Shown here: positions 1 through 15,446 of the stretch, piece by piece | Layout of the letters: every line of letters starts with the position of its first letter | Position numbering within the stretch: the stretch's first letter is position 1 | From: Fratercula arctica | Lineage: Eukaryota > Chordata > Aves > Charadriiformes > Alcidae | Reading direction: 5' to 3' | Assembly: GCA_947846985.1 (NCBI GenBank) | Contig: CANTUZ010000003.1 | Coordinates: 55,314,096 to 55,378,095, forward strand | Length of the DNA: 64,000 nucleotides | Position numbers and translations under genes: made by a program | The notes under the pieces: generated by a model | What the model was told of the DNA's origin: nothing | What the model saw: only the letters and a program-made list of their open reading frames with translations | Database searches by the model: none

Positions 1-3000
1 AGATAAAGGGACAGCTGAGACTGATTTTGTTAATCTCAGTTTTGGAATACAAGCGGGGAGAAGGTTCTAACACTTAAGCCAGTAGCTGATTTTTTTCGTA
101 AGACTTAGTTATTGATCCAGAGGTTTTTTGTTTCTGCCTTAACATCCTGGTGTATATGGCTAGACATCTTTAAAGTAAAATGTATGCAATTAGTATCACA
201 GCTATGGTCTGGAGAAGTTAAAGTTTCAGATAAGGCAAAATAAAATCAGAAAATCCCACACATAAATTTACCATGCAGCTTTAGCTTTAACCCTCGTACA
301 TATGCCAGATCATAGTTAAGATACATCATTATGTTTTATGTTGATGATATGTCTTTCATTTGGCACTATCCCATCCATTTATACTCGTATGTATTTAATT
401 AATGACCCACTGTACCGGTTGGACATTTTTCGTATCTTTTCTCTAAGATACATGTTGTAATAGGTTTTTCACTGTTCCGTACATAATTGTTTCAATCACA
501 TAAAAATTGCACAGAAGTCTCAACTAGTATTCTGTAGATTAAAGAAGTCCAAAATAAGATTGCAATTTTCTCCAAATTTTCTTTCTAATATAGATGTTCT
601 GGAATTTTTATTTCATACAGTGGCCCTCACTGTGGATTTCATCCTTTCCTTTTACAATGCTGTCAGATTTATATAGTCACTGCAGCAACCAGTAGTTCAA
701 AAATAGTCAATGTTGTGGTTTTTGGTTTCTCTTCATGCCCCCAAAAGACTGCTGATAATGCACTGAAGTCCATCACTGGTTCATGTGCAAGAATTTAAGA
801 ACATTTATTTTATGAAGTCTGGGAAAAATTTCTCGAGATCCTTCAGTTGCAGGCTATAAATCTGGCGTGCCTACACATGAAGTATTCAGAAAAGCAAAAG
901 TTAATGGAGGATGAAGTAAAGTGTTTAAGGTTCTGCTGGAGTCATTACTGATCCCATATTGTCCACGTAGCTGTGGGAGAGAGAAATCCTTTTCTTTAGG
1001 TAGTACTTGATAATTGTCACATTTCTCTCAGATGAAGATAAAGGCTAAGTGAATATTCTTGGTATGCCACGTGGTTAACTTTTAAAGTGTTAACTTTTTA
1101 ATGTCTTTAAATATTTTTGGTTGAGTTTTTTTTTTGTTGTTTTTGTTTTCTCTGAGAAGATCTCTTAAGATTTTCTGTTTAAATAGATGTCTTACAATAG
1201 CACTTTCTTTCAACATACTTGAATCGTAGTCCTGTGGTTAATGCAAGGTCCACATTTTTTTCTAATAATTCATAGTTGTCTTGATTGAATATTTTAATTT
1301 AAGTAATCTCCTTTTGTTCACATTGAAGGATTTGACTTGTTTAAAGGCATCAATTCTATCATACATTTGAAAAATATTCAGTTGTGTCATATCCCACTTC
1401 TATATCTATCTCCACAATTTGCTTATGATGATATACCTTTTAGACATAATGGAAAACAGCTGTATTCTTCTTTTTCTCTAAATGTAATCTCAGTTTTCCT
1501 TCTGCACTGAGTTAGCCGAGGTTTCTTAATAAATTGTCAAAACTGCTAACTTGTGACTTTTATCTATCATTTAACTTCTGAGCAATACCTGCTATTAATT
1601 ATTGAGTTTCAGTAAATACGGAGGAAGCTAGATAAAGTCTTGATTAAATATCTCTGTTTAATTTTAAACATAGGTTACAAGCTATGATTGTTGGTGTTTT
1701 TCTCATAGAAGGTCACTTGATGCAGCATTAAAAAGATCATATATATTATTTTTAATTGAGTGGTAACAACTGAAATATGGTTTTGGGGCATCATTCAGAA
1801 AAAATGCAGGCTTCAAGTGACTCCTGAGCTATGCTGTAGGAACATTTATTTATGAGTTTCTGTGGAAATTTAATCATTTTTTTTCATCCCACTGTTCTTC
1901 CATCTTTTAAAAACTTCTTTCAGTACTGAAGAGTTATTTTCTCTCTCCTCTTATGTTTGCAAGTGTTTCCTTCTGCATCTGTTACCATGCTGCTTCGAGA
2001 GACAATTAGACTGCCAGAATCTCTGCTGATGTAACCAGCATCTGAGACAGAATTTACAGCTGTTATATTTTGTCCAAATGATTCACCCTCTCTTTATGAA
2101 TAAGCCAAAAGCACCTTATTATATTATATTTTATTATTAATTTATATGTTATTATTGAGTCTGTGCACCCTTGTTTGTACGTGTGGATAAAGTGCTCACA
2201 TGGAATGAGCTCCTTGTCATGTCCCTCTTTCTTCTGGTTGAGCAGCAGCGAAGAGTAGCCTTGTTTCTGTTTATGATCCACTAATGCTTTCTTCAAGATT
2301 GTTTCTGTTCTGGTTTTGAGAAGTATATTCCAGTTTACTATTTCACATGATGGGGGTTCCCAACTTCCAAATGGAGCTTTTGCAGCAGTTGCAATCCTGA
2401 AGCTCCAACCATGCGTATGGTCCAGGTGGTCTCTGCTCTGATACAGATGTAGTTTTCCATTTCTTCATTGCTTTAATGGATTTCTGATGACTTGGCTCCG
2501 AAGGACCTCATTCTCTGAAATTACAAGTACCTTACTTTTATTGTTATTTATTAATGAAGTATTTTTATAGTGTGGTGAGTGAATGGGGATTTCTAGTTGT
2601 TAGCAGGCTACGTTCTTCCCCTCTGTTCACATGCCACAAGGCAGATTTAACGTCAAGTGCTGTGTGGGATCAGAGCAACAGACTGGTAGTGGAATCAGTG
2701 ACTATGGCAAAAATTTTCAGTAACATTAAATGTTAGATCCTTAATGAAAAATCAGTTATTTGCCTCATAGTCCATTTTTAGCCAACCTGAGACTTTCTGT
2801 CACTTGTCGAATGTTGATGACTTCCCAACCTCAAGTCGTAGGAAATGGGGCGATCAAGAATTTGAGTGCTCATGGGCTAGATCCAGATGGTGATGCGACC
2901 AGGGGTATTTACTGTCTTTGAGCAGTCTGAAATTTCATGTTGTAGAGAGAAGATTCTGAGTGTTGTTTCTTGTGATAATGAAATTACAGCATTACAGTGC

Positions 3001-6000
3001 AGCTGAAGCCCACATCCTTCAGTGCTTCCCTCACAAAGTATCTGAGAACCGTTCAGAGATTACTGTGGTACAGCCCAGGGAATAAAAGTCTGTGTTTGCC
3101 ATAAAAGCGTGCTATAACCACATGTCAGATGCCTGTAGAAATGGTCATTAACTTCTAGAGGTTGGAGTCTGGAGACTGGAGGCTTTCAGTTTTTCTCTTA
3201 TGTTCTCTGGTTCTCATAGAACCAGACTCTGTTCAGTCTGGTTCAGTGTGACGATGTTACTGAAGTTTAAGACAGATTTTTACAGGGAAAAGAAATAAAC
3301 ATTTTGCAAATCTGCCATCCTCTTAGAGAAGAACCTTGCTGATTTTTGTCTTTACATGGAGAGAGCTATGCTTCCTTGCTGAATGCTATATTTGTTCATG
3401 CTAAAAGTCTAGAGAGTTATTAAAATCATTCTCAAAAGCAGAGGTAAATTGATGTCTGATGCAACCACTGGAAGGGCTCCAGACTTAAGTAGTTTTCCAT
3501 GTTATTATCTTTAATGAAACATTATATTAAAAATAGAAATTAGTGAATGAAGTAAAATAGATTAACAATGTGAAAATACTTTGGTTTGTCTGAGGAGAAC
3601 CTTTGTGATATTTATTAGACATACTGTTCTGTACTCAGCCAAATAACTGTGTAGGTGGGGCCTGATAAATGTTTGAGGAAATGTACATTTTTAAGATGTA
3701 GTAGATGGGCTGAAAGCATGTACTCAAGCAGCACTTGAAGCAAAGTTTTGTGAGTTTAGGACAGCCTCCTGGAAAAAAAGATGGAATTGAAAGCAGACTT
3801 TTTACTGCAATGTTTCTTTTTCCTATTTGTACACATGCAAAGTGTATTGTTGTCATTGAATTGTCCCAAAATATAATATTCCACTGTTCTGTCCCCAAAA
3901 TAAGAAAGAGAGACCATTGTTTTGAATGCTTTTGCCAAAAATACTTTATCTTCTTACTACACTTCACAGAATGACCTGGGCTAGGAGGAACTCCAGGAGG
4001 TCTCTTGTCGGGCCAGCTGCTCAAAGCAGGTTCAACACTGAATTTAGATAAGGTTGTTTAAGACCTTTTACAGTCAGGTGGAAATGGACAACCTGTCTTA
4101 TGCTTATTTATATGCTATAACAAGTTATATAATTTTTTTTTTAGTAGTGCAGAATTTTTGATGTTTTACTGGAACACTTGTTTGAGATTGTAAAGCTAAT
4201 TGTATATTTGTTTACGATTGCATTTTGTCCTTTACATACTTAAAAATTCCTAATTAGGAATTATTTTAGTTGTGATATTACTTGGGAATAGGTATAGCAA
4301 TGAGAGAGTCCCCATTTAAATTGCTGATTAATTTTAAATGAAGTCTAGGATTCTTGCTGTGTCTCCATCTCTGTCTGCCACTTGTTCGTACCACGGGTAC
4401 CTCAGGGTGCCACTGTGCATTCACTGGTTTTGAGCAAACCTATGCAGGTCAGAACAGCTGGTGTCTTCTCCTCGCTGAGCTTGGGAAATTTCTAGAGTAC
4501 CAGAGCTTCTGGTTCTTTACTTTGTTAGGCATTTACAGTTCAATTCCAGCACTATCAGTCCTGATCTATCAGGCCAAATAGCTTCAGTACTCTAATTAAT
4601 CTATGTAATTTCTAAGAGGTAGCAGTTAGAATTTCTCTCTGTCTTTGAGAATTATACTAATGGAGTCCTACTCTTAAAGCTACTTGACTTTTCCAAATCA
4701 TGGTTGATGTATGATTCCTGTAAAGACTTTATTGTGACCCCTGAAATGTGTATGGCTTCACTGTAAATATTGCCTAGAAATGGAGCTGTTGCTGTACTTT
4801 CTGTAGCCAAAACTTAGTATGATTTTTGTGGGGTATCAGCACTGAGAGGGACTCAGTTGAATGGTGGATTAATTGAACACTTCTTGCTTCTCTTCTGCGT
4901 GTCCTCTGGTGCTCTTTAAAACATGTGCTATGAATGCCAAAGATTGAATGCCAAAATACAGATCAAGATGAATGATGTCTTGCACCTTCGTCTTTAATTA
5001 GGAGATCATTGGTTCTAAAACTGTGAGTTACGAATTGTCATTAGAGACCCCAAATGACATTTGCCTGCTTGTTAACAGCATTTTTTTGTCACTAGGTCTT
5101 TAAAAATTTTACATGGAAGACCAGTTTTATGATCTGCATTGTAGCTGGTAGGAATGCGGGGACACTGTGATATGTGATGTGACTTGAGGACTGAGAAAAC
5201 TGGTGGCAGAGACGGGAGTTGAACCAGAATATCTGAATGCAAGCTCTCGGCCCTGCATGTCCCCACTGTGGCTTCTCTCTTTCTCCTTCAGTAGAAAGTA
5301 GTCCTGATTATAGAAGAGAAAAAAAGCCCCAGTTTGAAAAAGGAGGAGAGACATTTTTTTGAAAAAAACACCCACAGAAACAGACATACAGCATCCATCA
5401 ACCACTCAGGAGTAGAAAAAATCGCAACAGCCAGGTGCACAGACCAAATTCAAATCTGTTATTTATTGATACTACTGAGTGTCTAGATATCCTTGTCAGA
5501 AACCAGGCTATCAAGCAGTGTCACTTGAGGCAGGCCTGTTCAAGATTAGACATTAAATTCTGATTAATTTTTTTAGAAGGTTTCAGACAATGTTTCTCAT
5601 TTAAAGTAATTGTTAATCCACCTGGGTTTTCAGCACAATTTACGTTTATGCTTGATTTTCTAAAAAGATAAATGGATATGAAATAAAGGGGTTGATTGTC
5701 TGAATCATATTCAAAAGAAGTAGTTTATTAAGCCTATAAAATTTGAATTTGGAAAGTAGTGTTACTTTCCTGTGACCAAATAATGTATTTCTGTAGAGAG
5801 AGCTAAGCAGAAAAGCTCTCAAAATCACTTTGGAAGGGCCACCATGCTGAGATACGTTACAATATTAGGACCTACATTTTAGCCATAGCTTCAGCAATCT
5901 CCATCTCTTATAAATCTATCCAGAATGTAGTTATATTCCTGACCTCTACTTATGTACAGCATGTTTTAAAGGAAGTTGTAGGATTTTATTTCCAATGAAG

Positions 6001-8582
6001 CATTAAAAAAATGTTGATTTCAGTGGAGGTATGCCTAATGAGCTCTATCTGCAAAGAAAAATTACTCTAAGAGGTCATTAGGAGACAGCTACCTTGCTTG
6101 CATCCACCTTTTAGACTCTAAAGCCAGTTGTGCTTAGATGACACTCGGGTCCATAAGGGAACTGTCAGCTTGTTCACACTGTTTTCCTTTTGCAATCACT
6201 TACTTTGGCCAACGGCAGCAGCGGCACCAAGGTGAGTCTGGACTGAGTCCCAGAGCTCTTCTCCAGCAGAATCCCTCCTGTATTAGGACATTTGAGAGAG
6301 GCTTTTGGATTTTTAGCCTCTTCAGCTCTCACTTCAGTTTCAGAAAGGCTCCCCTACTCCCCACATAAAGAGTTTCTGGCATAGAAAAATTTGTGAACAC
6401 TGGTGTAGGATTTGTGTGGCTTCTCTGCCTGCTCCTTTAATACTCTGACCATCAACTGGGCTATAGACCCTCTGGCTTTCTGAAGGATGCTTTCTTATTT
6501 ATAATGTCTTTTACTTACCACATATGTTTAGTCTTTTATTCTCAAGCAGGGTTTGTTTTACAAAACACCAGATATTCCTTTTCTCTGGCAAATCTCAACA
6601 TAATTCTGATGAGGCAGTCTTGAAGAGAAACAAAATTGTTTAGAAGAGAAGGTGTTTCCAAGCGCTTTTGAAATATTCCTTTGACAAACTGACAAAATTA
6701 TAGGCTGGTAATGTTTCAAGGCTGTGTGTGTATATAGAAGTGTCAAACATCATCTGGAGTCTGCTGAAGAGGAGCACAACTATGGACAAAGAGTCTCAGG
6801 TTCAAAGGTTGCTCCATACTGGGAGGTTAGCTGGTAAGCATTTACCGACCGCTGTTACCAAAACCAATCATAGATCCATCTTTTTATTGCCCTTTTACAA
6901 AAAACCCCAAAGTCATTCCTCTCCCTTTCTGCCATGATTTTTTTTCTCCTCAGAGTGCGGGCACAAACTGTTGATTGCTACAGGGGGTTTCAGCACAGTT
7001 CCCATGCCATCCTCACACTCTGACTATTTTCCTCCAATTTATTTATGAGCCAGATGTCTTAATTTTGTAATCCTGTTTAACCTAGGTGTTGCAGTCTTTT
7101 CCTGTGCATAAGGCTGTCCTTTCCCATAACGTTTCCACCAGCCCTCTTTTGAACCTTTTTTCTCCTAGGAGCCGCAGCAGTTGTCTTGCTGAAATGGAAG
7201 TGTCTACATTACCAGGAAGCCACAAATAGGGAAGAAAATCTTCAAAGTTAAAATCTCATTTCTGAGCAAACAGTTTTTAAGTAGGAGCTTATTCCCTGGG
7301 TTAAAAGTTACTTATTTTGCAAAATAGTTCCAGTAAGACATGAAACAACGCTGATAGGAATGAAAAGCTATTGCTTATATGCTTGCTGCCTGGAAACTGA
7401 ACTCTGGTTCTCTAGTTCTGGCACTTAGCTTGCCTTTATGTTTTGACTTGTCAAGTTTCTGAATCTACTTTGTTTCCACTAGTTTAAATGCTTGAAATGC
7501 CATCTGAATGTCTGTCATGTATACAGTGGAGGTTAATTTGTAGAGCACTGACTATTGCAAGGATTTGCAGAGTGCTGCCCATGGACCGTTAGTGGTAGAG
7601 CTCACAGTTATGTGCCAATAACTTCTGAGCACTAATTGCATTCTTGTGCCCAGGGCTGGGGCAGTCACCATTATCACCACCTGAACGAACTGAGCGTGGG
7701 AACTGTAGGATGGCAAGGCACCGGTAGTAATGGAAAGATAGTGAACAGTAGTGAAACATTTTCCATGTCATTTACGGGGTTTCTAAGCAGTTAGGGGACA
7801 GAAAAAGCCAGACATTGTGACGGAGATTATTTTTGTCTATGATTTGAAATATCCTGACTAATTAACAGTGTGCTGCTTCTCTGATGGTACTTTGTCAAAA
7901 AGGGTGCGTGGGATTTAACAGTTCGTGTATTTGTCATTTCCCTGGCATCCCCCTCTCAACCTGATACCTTCTGGTAACCTCAGGGAACAGAGAAGCTAAA
8001 ATGCAATTGGAGTGAATGTAAGTTTTCCTTGCAGCAGTAGAAAACTACTGTGCCATTACTCAAATTGTGACTGTGTGTAAACAGTAATATTAAAATCATC
8101 TTCTGCTCTTTTGTTAAAAAGCCTTTCTAGTGTCACTGAATCACAATGTGGAAGCCAAGACTGTATCTACAGATACCTCAGGTGTTTGCATGCATCAGGG
8201 CTAGCACATGCTAGAAAAGGAAAACTTTTTGTGTGCCTAAAGTTTTAGATTGAAATATTTGTTAAGTAGTACACACATGCATACCAACATGAGATGCATA
8301 AGCTTTACCAATGGTGACTGGGACATTGCTTTTAATTTTCTTGCTTGCTCACTGGGTGATTTTAAGTCTTTGTACATTGATTTTAATGTTTTGGGGTTTT
8401 TGAGAAGTTAAAACCATTGTGAGATCTTCAGGTGAAAGATATTAAAGTGTGTTCTAATAACAGAGTACCTGAGATCTCACAGGTTTATCACAGTTACAAC
8501 CTACGACCAGTTACATTTTTTTCTATTCATATGATATTTATGATGATATATGATATGAAAACTACAGAAACTACCAAAAGCA

Positions 8583-8633
8583 GAATTTTACTGTAGATCA
8601 ATGAAAAAATTATATGAATTTTACTGTAGATCA
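8583..8633. repeat. Short direct repeat, two 18-bp copies
   Basis: The 18-mer gaattttactgtagatca occurs exactly at 8583-8600 and again at 8616-8633, a period of 33 bp. It looks like a small local duplication in intron 3. No function is evident. Confidence 0.8.
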
Positions 8634-11600
8634 TTTATGTATATATAAAAAAAGCCCCAAATAAACAATATGCCCCTAATTTGTGTTACTTTAGAGAGAG
8701 ACAAGTGACTAGTTCTTTCTGTCAAGGTATTGCCCATGAAAGCAGGTAGGGATTAGAAAGTTATTCTTTTAGTACTTTAAAAATCTGTAGTGCAGTATAA
8801 ACTCAGGAAGTGCAAGGAAAGGATGCAGTTAAAATTTTTTGAGGGAGAAGACACATGGATAACTGGCTACTATATCCTAAAGCAAATATTTTATGAAGGC
8901 AGACTTATTTGTTTCAGTTGTTGCATAAAAAGAAAATATAATAACCATATTTTCCTTCTGAAACAAGAAAGATACACTGAAAAAAAAAAGGTGTTAGTAA
9001 TTAACCTGAATGGAGTACATCACCTCTGCAAGTGTATAAAGTGCTGAAAAACTATGCAGGTAGCAATTAGAATTACTTCCCAATCCAGTAATTAAGTCAT
9101 GCTTATTAAATATACCCTAGAAGCATTCATTAATCCCATTCCCACATCAATTCAGTTGTCTTCCCCTCTGCAGATCTCCATCAGTTCTCTTTCTAATTGT
9201 TTCAGTTTTTCTTCATATCGTTTCTGCTTTCCTGGTGAATTCTTAGGTGCCAGAACCCTATCTTCCAGGGCTAGAAGGAGAAGCAGCAGAGGAGTTCCTT
9301 GAAAGCTGAGTGTTAATTAAGGAAGAGTAACAAAAAAAAAAGTTTCTCCTCCCTTTCTCCTGCAGATATCAACTCCTGAGGTTGAGTTGAGGGTTTTCAC
9401 CAGTCATCTTTCTTTTCCCAAATATTGCCTCAGGAAGCAAAGCAAAATCTTACTTAATTATACACATAGAAAGCATGTGTAGTAACAGGTAAATTTCTTT
9501 GTTTAAAAAATGTGAAATAAAACCTCCTATTTCCAATAGACATTATATATTAATTTCTAGGATATAATACTGTCTCATCCCACTGTATGGACCTGGAATT
9601 CTGAAGTCAAATGTGCCACCATTTCTGGTTGTGCAACATGTGCTTCCTGCATCCATCTTGGGGAGATTGCTGTGGTTTTGCATGTTGATTGACAGAGAGT
9701 TAAAAGAAGGAATTGTCTCAGAAGTGAATATATTTTTATGGTCCGGCAACAAAATGACAATGAACTTTTAGATTTCTTGAAAGAAGGTGATGATTTTAAT
9801 TTATCTTAGTTTCATGTTGCTGCATGGTTATTCTCAGATAAACAGCATTGGACCAAGCCAATTATACTGAATGGGATATTCTGAGAAAAATACCGCAGCT
9901 GCAACATCTTTATCAGTCATCACAATATAAGAGAGAGTGTTCCTGCCTAAATTCACAAATTGTGTAACTGCATTCTTCCTACTTACATTTTTCTGTAAAA
10001 TGAAGTCGTTACGTCCTCTCCCAAACTAGAACAGTATTGTCAGGTGTCTTGTGTGTGCCACACAGTGACAGCTGCAATTAAATTGATGGAAAATCAGTTT
10101 CTGTGTATGATATGTACATGATATCATGATGTATATTCATAAAGTATATTAATAGTTGATTAAAGTTGCAAAGTTAAATTCTCAAATGTCAGAAAATACA
10201 GAAATTATTGGTGTGACCTATATTGAACCGCCTTATGGTATGATCTTATTAGTATCCTTTGCCCTCCAGAAAATTGCAAACCTTTGTTTCTGTTGCCACA
10301 GTTAAATATGTATCTTTATACTAGTAACTGACTTTGCAGATCGTTTGCAAGGTGAAGGACAGAGATGCATTTGAAACACAAACTTAAAGAAAGTCCAAAG
10401 ATTTTTAGGTTGTGGACATTGCTCAGGGCCGATGTCTCACCTTTTCTGAGGTGATCCAGATCACAGATCAAGGACAGTTTGTCCGCGTGAGGCCGGGCTC
10501 CACACGTAAAGTGCCTGGAGCCTTCACAATGATCGATGACCACTGATACAGACAATCAAAAAACCATTTGCTGAAAATCTGTATGCTAAAATGCAGTTAG
10601 AAGACTAGACCTCTGTAAAATTTTGGGGTAGGTAGGTTTCATTCCAAAAAATATTGGGGAATGGGTTAAATATACAACTCACCTGAGAGTTTTCGCCTTC
10701 AAAGAAAAGTACTGTTTGTAACTTTATTGTAGTTTTTGCTTACAGCTATTGGAAAGCTGTTTGGAACTCCAGCACAGCTGGAATGGAGCACGACGAGATG
10801 GGTTAGTCCGGGCGGCAAGTGAACAGGCGTTACAATGACAGGCAGATGCAATTTCCATATTAATACCCACCCCTCGTGTGAGCAAGCAGAGTGAATGTGG
10901 GAGAAAGAGAAGGGGAAGGACTTTTGCCTTTTTTTTTCTATCATGTTAATGAAAATAGCACAATAATTGTTCCAGATAGCAGGTGGGTGTTTCAAACACG
11001 ACAAAAAGCAATAGCTGTTGTGTTTAGGATTTCCAGAACAGTGAACAATAGGAAAGACATAAAAATATCTTGGCTGTTTCAGCTTTATCAAATAACCAGG
11101 TTTTTTTCAGTGTTAGTGACAAGAAAAGTTTATTGGGTTTTATCAAATCTGTTCCCATTTATTACAAACAATAAGCATTCTTTACTTGACAAGTATTCCT
11201 ACAAAATTTCTAATAATAAAGAAATTGAAGAATGTTGTATAAAGAGGTTCATAGGAAATATATTTAAGTAGAATAGATTTTGAGATTATGCATACATCTT
11301 TAAATCTAAAATGCATAATTCCGTGGCTCACACAGAGAAAAGCAAATTTTATTCTACCTGTTCTCCTTCTCTTCTTCCTGAAAATATTCCTGAATGTTTT
11401 ATATAGTAATAATAGGTGTTAATTGCAGTTTATTGCAGTTCAGTCCCACTCTCGAGGGTGAAAGAACCTCACTTCTTTCAGAGACATCCCAAAGTCAGAG
11501 ACTGTGAGATGGCCGCAGACAAACCAGACAAGTTTTTAGGGCAGGTGTGAGCAGAATCAGGAAAGGAGAAGGTCCCTTTGGTGGAAGTTTGTTCTTAGCA

Positions 11601-11676
11601 GTAGATAGGAAGAAGCTGGCTGTTGGATGACTGAGATTCAATATTTATCCAATACATTCCCAATTTAGGATTTTAC

Positions 11677-11690
11677 TTTTTTTTTTTTTT
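11677..11690. repeat. T14 homopolymer
   Basis: A run of 14 T residues sits in intron 3. It may be length-variable. There is no sign that it is the tail of a retrocopy. Confidence 0.8.
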
Positions 11691-14600
11691 AATAACGTGG
11701 TATTTATTTTTTGTTTTGGTTTAATAACATGTTGGAAAACACTAGTGAAATGATTAATTTGGTTAACATTACCTCCACAGTCCATATGCAATTTTATTGC
11801 TGATCAGGTGCTACTGACTGGAATATATAATTACTCAGCAGTTTTGAAACCTGCCTCCATATCTAAAAAGCTGACTGAATTTACATATGAAGCTTTACAA
11901 AACGGCCTTTGAAAATCTTGGCTCGTGTAGCTTTAAAACTCAAGTGGAAATTGTTTTAGAGCTTTTGCAAGATGCATAGTACTTCCATTTTTGGTAGAAT
12001 ATTGTTTTTCATAACATTTGGCAATTCAGATTCCTTTATTGGCTGAACTGTGGAATCAGATTTAATGCATTCATATATTTAAAAAAACCTTAAAGGATCA
12101 TTGCACTTTTGGCAAGAAATTGTAGTTTGATAGAGTTGTCTTTTTTGGAATTAGTGACTATGCATCACTATTATCTCTTTTTAACAGAGATAAAAATTGA
12201 CTAAGCTGAAGAAGATTTGAAGGCACTTGCATTTTTCAGAGAGACGTCACTCCTGTTTGGTCCAAGAAAATGAATAATAAAATCACTATGTTGCTTGTCC
12301 ATCTAGGGGTTAGGTGAAGAGTTAGTAGTCATTTCTGTAAACCTCTGATGAGCATGATGCTTATACAGATTCAAAGACCTTTCTGTCTGTGATCATAAAA
12401 GCTGCTGATGTGATGCAGAAGGAATGCGTACTATTACTGACTTTTTTTCTCAGATCTGGTCTTTACAAAATCTAGTGTAAGCTCACTATGTTTGCCTGAT
12501 TGGTTGGGTTTTTTTAATCCCAAAATAAAAATGTAAAAATAAATTTTTGTGGGACATCTCCAAACCAATTATGTTCAACTCCGATCAATGCACTACTTTT
12601 TTTCAAGGTGAGGAAAAGACAGGGGGAATCTTGCAGACAAATTAAAAATGAAACTGTTGTTCTTATTTAGAATCTAGTTGGTTTATAAGCAGCTAAATGT
12701 ACTTATATTTGCGACCTTCTTCTTTTATGTCAAATTCTCATACATCCTGCTTTTACTTAACAAGAAAGGCCTGTAATAAGTAAAAAGCAAAGCAAAAAAA
12801 AAATCTTCCAGTCTTCCAGTAATCTATGCCATGGAGACTTAAGTCAAAGGTGCCCTATTTGTGTTTATTAACCATTAATGGATTCCTTTCTCCATTAAAT
12901 TTGGCATACAGTTGTCTAACGCATACCAACTTATATTCACACATTCAGCTTTGTTTCTGCATGGTGTGAAAAAGAGCCTCTTGTCTGTCCTGAACCTTGC
13001 ATGGGGGAGCTTCATTTCATGCCATCTTGTTTTAAAAGAGAAGCGTGAGTGTTCATACCTTATTCATCTTCTTGCTACTCCTGATGTTGTAGTCTTGTAT
13101 CTGGCTTGCAGGCCGAGCAGACATAGTCAATTTAGCTGTTTCTTGCATCAGACTTGGTTCACACTTAGAATCATCTCACTTGTCTTTTTCTTATGCCCTT
13201 TTCATTTCTTTTATATCTTTTTTTTTTTTAAATGGGAAGAACAGAACTACGCACAGTGTTCATTGTAGTGTGTCTCATGAGTTAATAAAATCAGTGATTT
13301 ATGAAGATGCTCTGCCCTCCCTTCCTCTCCTAGTAATTTCTAGCCTTCTATTTACTTTGTAAACTAACTTATCTGATGTTTTTGTAGTATTATTATAGCC
13401 CCAAGATCTTGTTTCTGAATTATGTCAGTTCTGAGTCCATCTATTTATGAGTATGTTGAAGAGTACAGGCCCCAATAATACTTTTAACTCTGCAAAAGGA
13501 AACTGATAGATGAGCAGCTGTAGAATTTGGGATGTGAGAAAGTTAACAAATGCTTTAGTGTGTATGAATCATGTGGTTTTGTTCGCATGATTATGTCTGC
13601 ACATTTCACAGGGCAATATTAATTCAAAAACATTACACTGATAGAAAGCATAAAACAAAAATATCTGTTACAGGTAGAGCATGCATGCTATTGAGTATTG
13701 CAATGAAGTAAGCTACAATGAGAATAACTCTAGGATGATGTTTTGCCAAAGTCTTGCATTTCTCCTTAGTCGTAAGAGTCTCCTCCTCTTCTTCTAAACA
13801 GAAACAGTTCAGCGGTAGGAAAAATCGGTATTGCTGAGTGAAAAATGGGAGCAGCAATGCACTTGAGACTTTTGGCTTACGACGAGTTTAAAGAATGGGA
13901 AAATGTAGAGAGGTTAAGTAGTAAGAGTGATGAAAGATTTATTGAACTTGCTTTATCTGGAAAGATTAATAGAATAGAATCAGGAGCCTACTAGATTTTG
14001 AATGAATTAGATTTAACAGTGCTTAATCCTCAAGTACTAATTCATTGAAAATATCACCATATTCAAAGAAAGAGGCAAACAGATCTAAAGATCTTCTTAT
14101 GTTCCTTTGAGATTGGGAAAGGACACCTGCTGATATGATCCAACATTTATATGAAGGAATATTGGATGTGAGATGTAGATGCTGCTAATAAAGCCTGGGA
14201 ATCTAAAGATTTAAACTTTTGTGGTGTGAAAAAAGTTGAGCAAAAATTGTGTTTCCCACTCCCCCACTGATCAGAAAGATTTGTATTGGTTGATTGCAAG
14301 TGCCAGCAGTTCTCAAAGCTTTATTTTTTTTTTTAATTGTTCTATCTTCTCTCTTTCTTGAATACTTTGCCTCCTCCTCTATAAATACTTCTTCTTTTGA
14401 TTTTCAAACTGGGACTAGTGCTGCTTTTCCATATTGCATGAGAACTCCAGAATAAGCCCCATCATAAACTGCCTTCTCGTGGCTCAGTTCCTTGTGTGCT
14501 TCCCTTATTACTTACTTGTCCCTCACCCCCAGTTGATGATTGATTTAAGTTTTTAACTCAGCTTCAAAGTGCCTGTGCCTCCTCTACTCAAAGTTAGACT

Positions 14601-15425
14601 TAATCTTCCCTTTATGGTTGGAGGCGACGTGGGCTTTATCATTATGTTTTTCTTGTAACCTTTCCACAAAGGGAGATTTTGTTCCACTGTAAGGTCTTAT
14701 GTTGTTGTTCTAATTGGTATGGCTGACTTGATAACATCCCAAGGTTCAGGGTCATACAGTGCTAAGCACATTGCAGAAATGTGCAGTAATGACAAAGACA
14801 GTTTCTGCTGCAGTTATTACAGCCTTTTGACAGTAGGTCTCCCACATTAGATTCTGAGGTTACAGTTATCTTTGCTTTTCTTGTGTTTATCTACTTAGAT
14901 GGCATTCTTTATTGCTGTATAAGCTCATCTTAAAATGGGAACTTTTTGCAATGTTCTTTATGTAATTATAAAGATCACAGGCTCAGTAATACAACGATGT
15001 TTAATTAAAATAATTGGTGAACTTGAGCAAAACTTTCATGTCTAATTTTTGAGAGCTACTTCTGTGATCCATCTGGCCCACCCAGATCATTAAGTTATCA
15101 CTGATCATTTGTAGAATAGCCATCTGTAGCCGTTGGGACATAACTTTGAAGTCTGTGCTGTGAAGAAATATTTATTCCCAATTACTGACTTCCTGTTGCG
15201 GGGCTAAGGCAGCTATACAGCGTCACTAGCGTAGAATCCCGTGTAAGCCCAACTGATCTAAATTTTAGGAAGGAGTGCACTATTACTGACACTATACTTT
15301 TAAAAATAGTTTTTCTCTCCAACTGCTCGTGTAAAATTCCATACATAGGAAGACTTCTTCAGAAGATAAAACCAAGATTTAATGCTACCTGGGTCTATCA
15401 ATAGCAGCTGCTGATTGGCTAAAGC

Positions 15426-15446
15426 CATGTGTATGCAATACACATG
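15426..15446. other. Perfect 9-bp inverted repeat upstream of ESR1 exon 4
   Basis: CATGTGTAT at 15426-15434 is followed by a 3-nt spacer (gca) and its exact reverse complement ATACACATG at 15438-15446. In the transcript this could fold into a tight hairpin ending 40 nt before exon 4, next to the zone where branch points usually lie. The centre also reads ATGCAATA, which resembles C/EBP or POU-type binding sites. The structure is seen; any role is inference. Confidence 0.75.

Noticed and set aside
3635..4024. 129-codon minus-strand frame in intron 3, with overlapping frames on both strands
   Set aside because: No recognisable domain, no upstream context, and length is compatible with chance in AT-rich DNA.
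10699..11271. Overlapping 130- and 126-codon frames on opposite strands
   Set aside because: Low-complexity, hydrophobic or Lys/Asn-rich translations without a recognisable family; likely chance.
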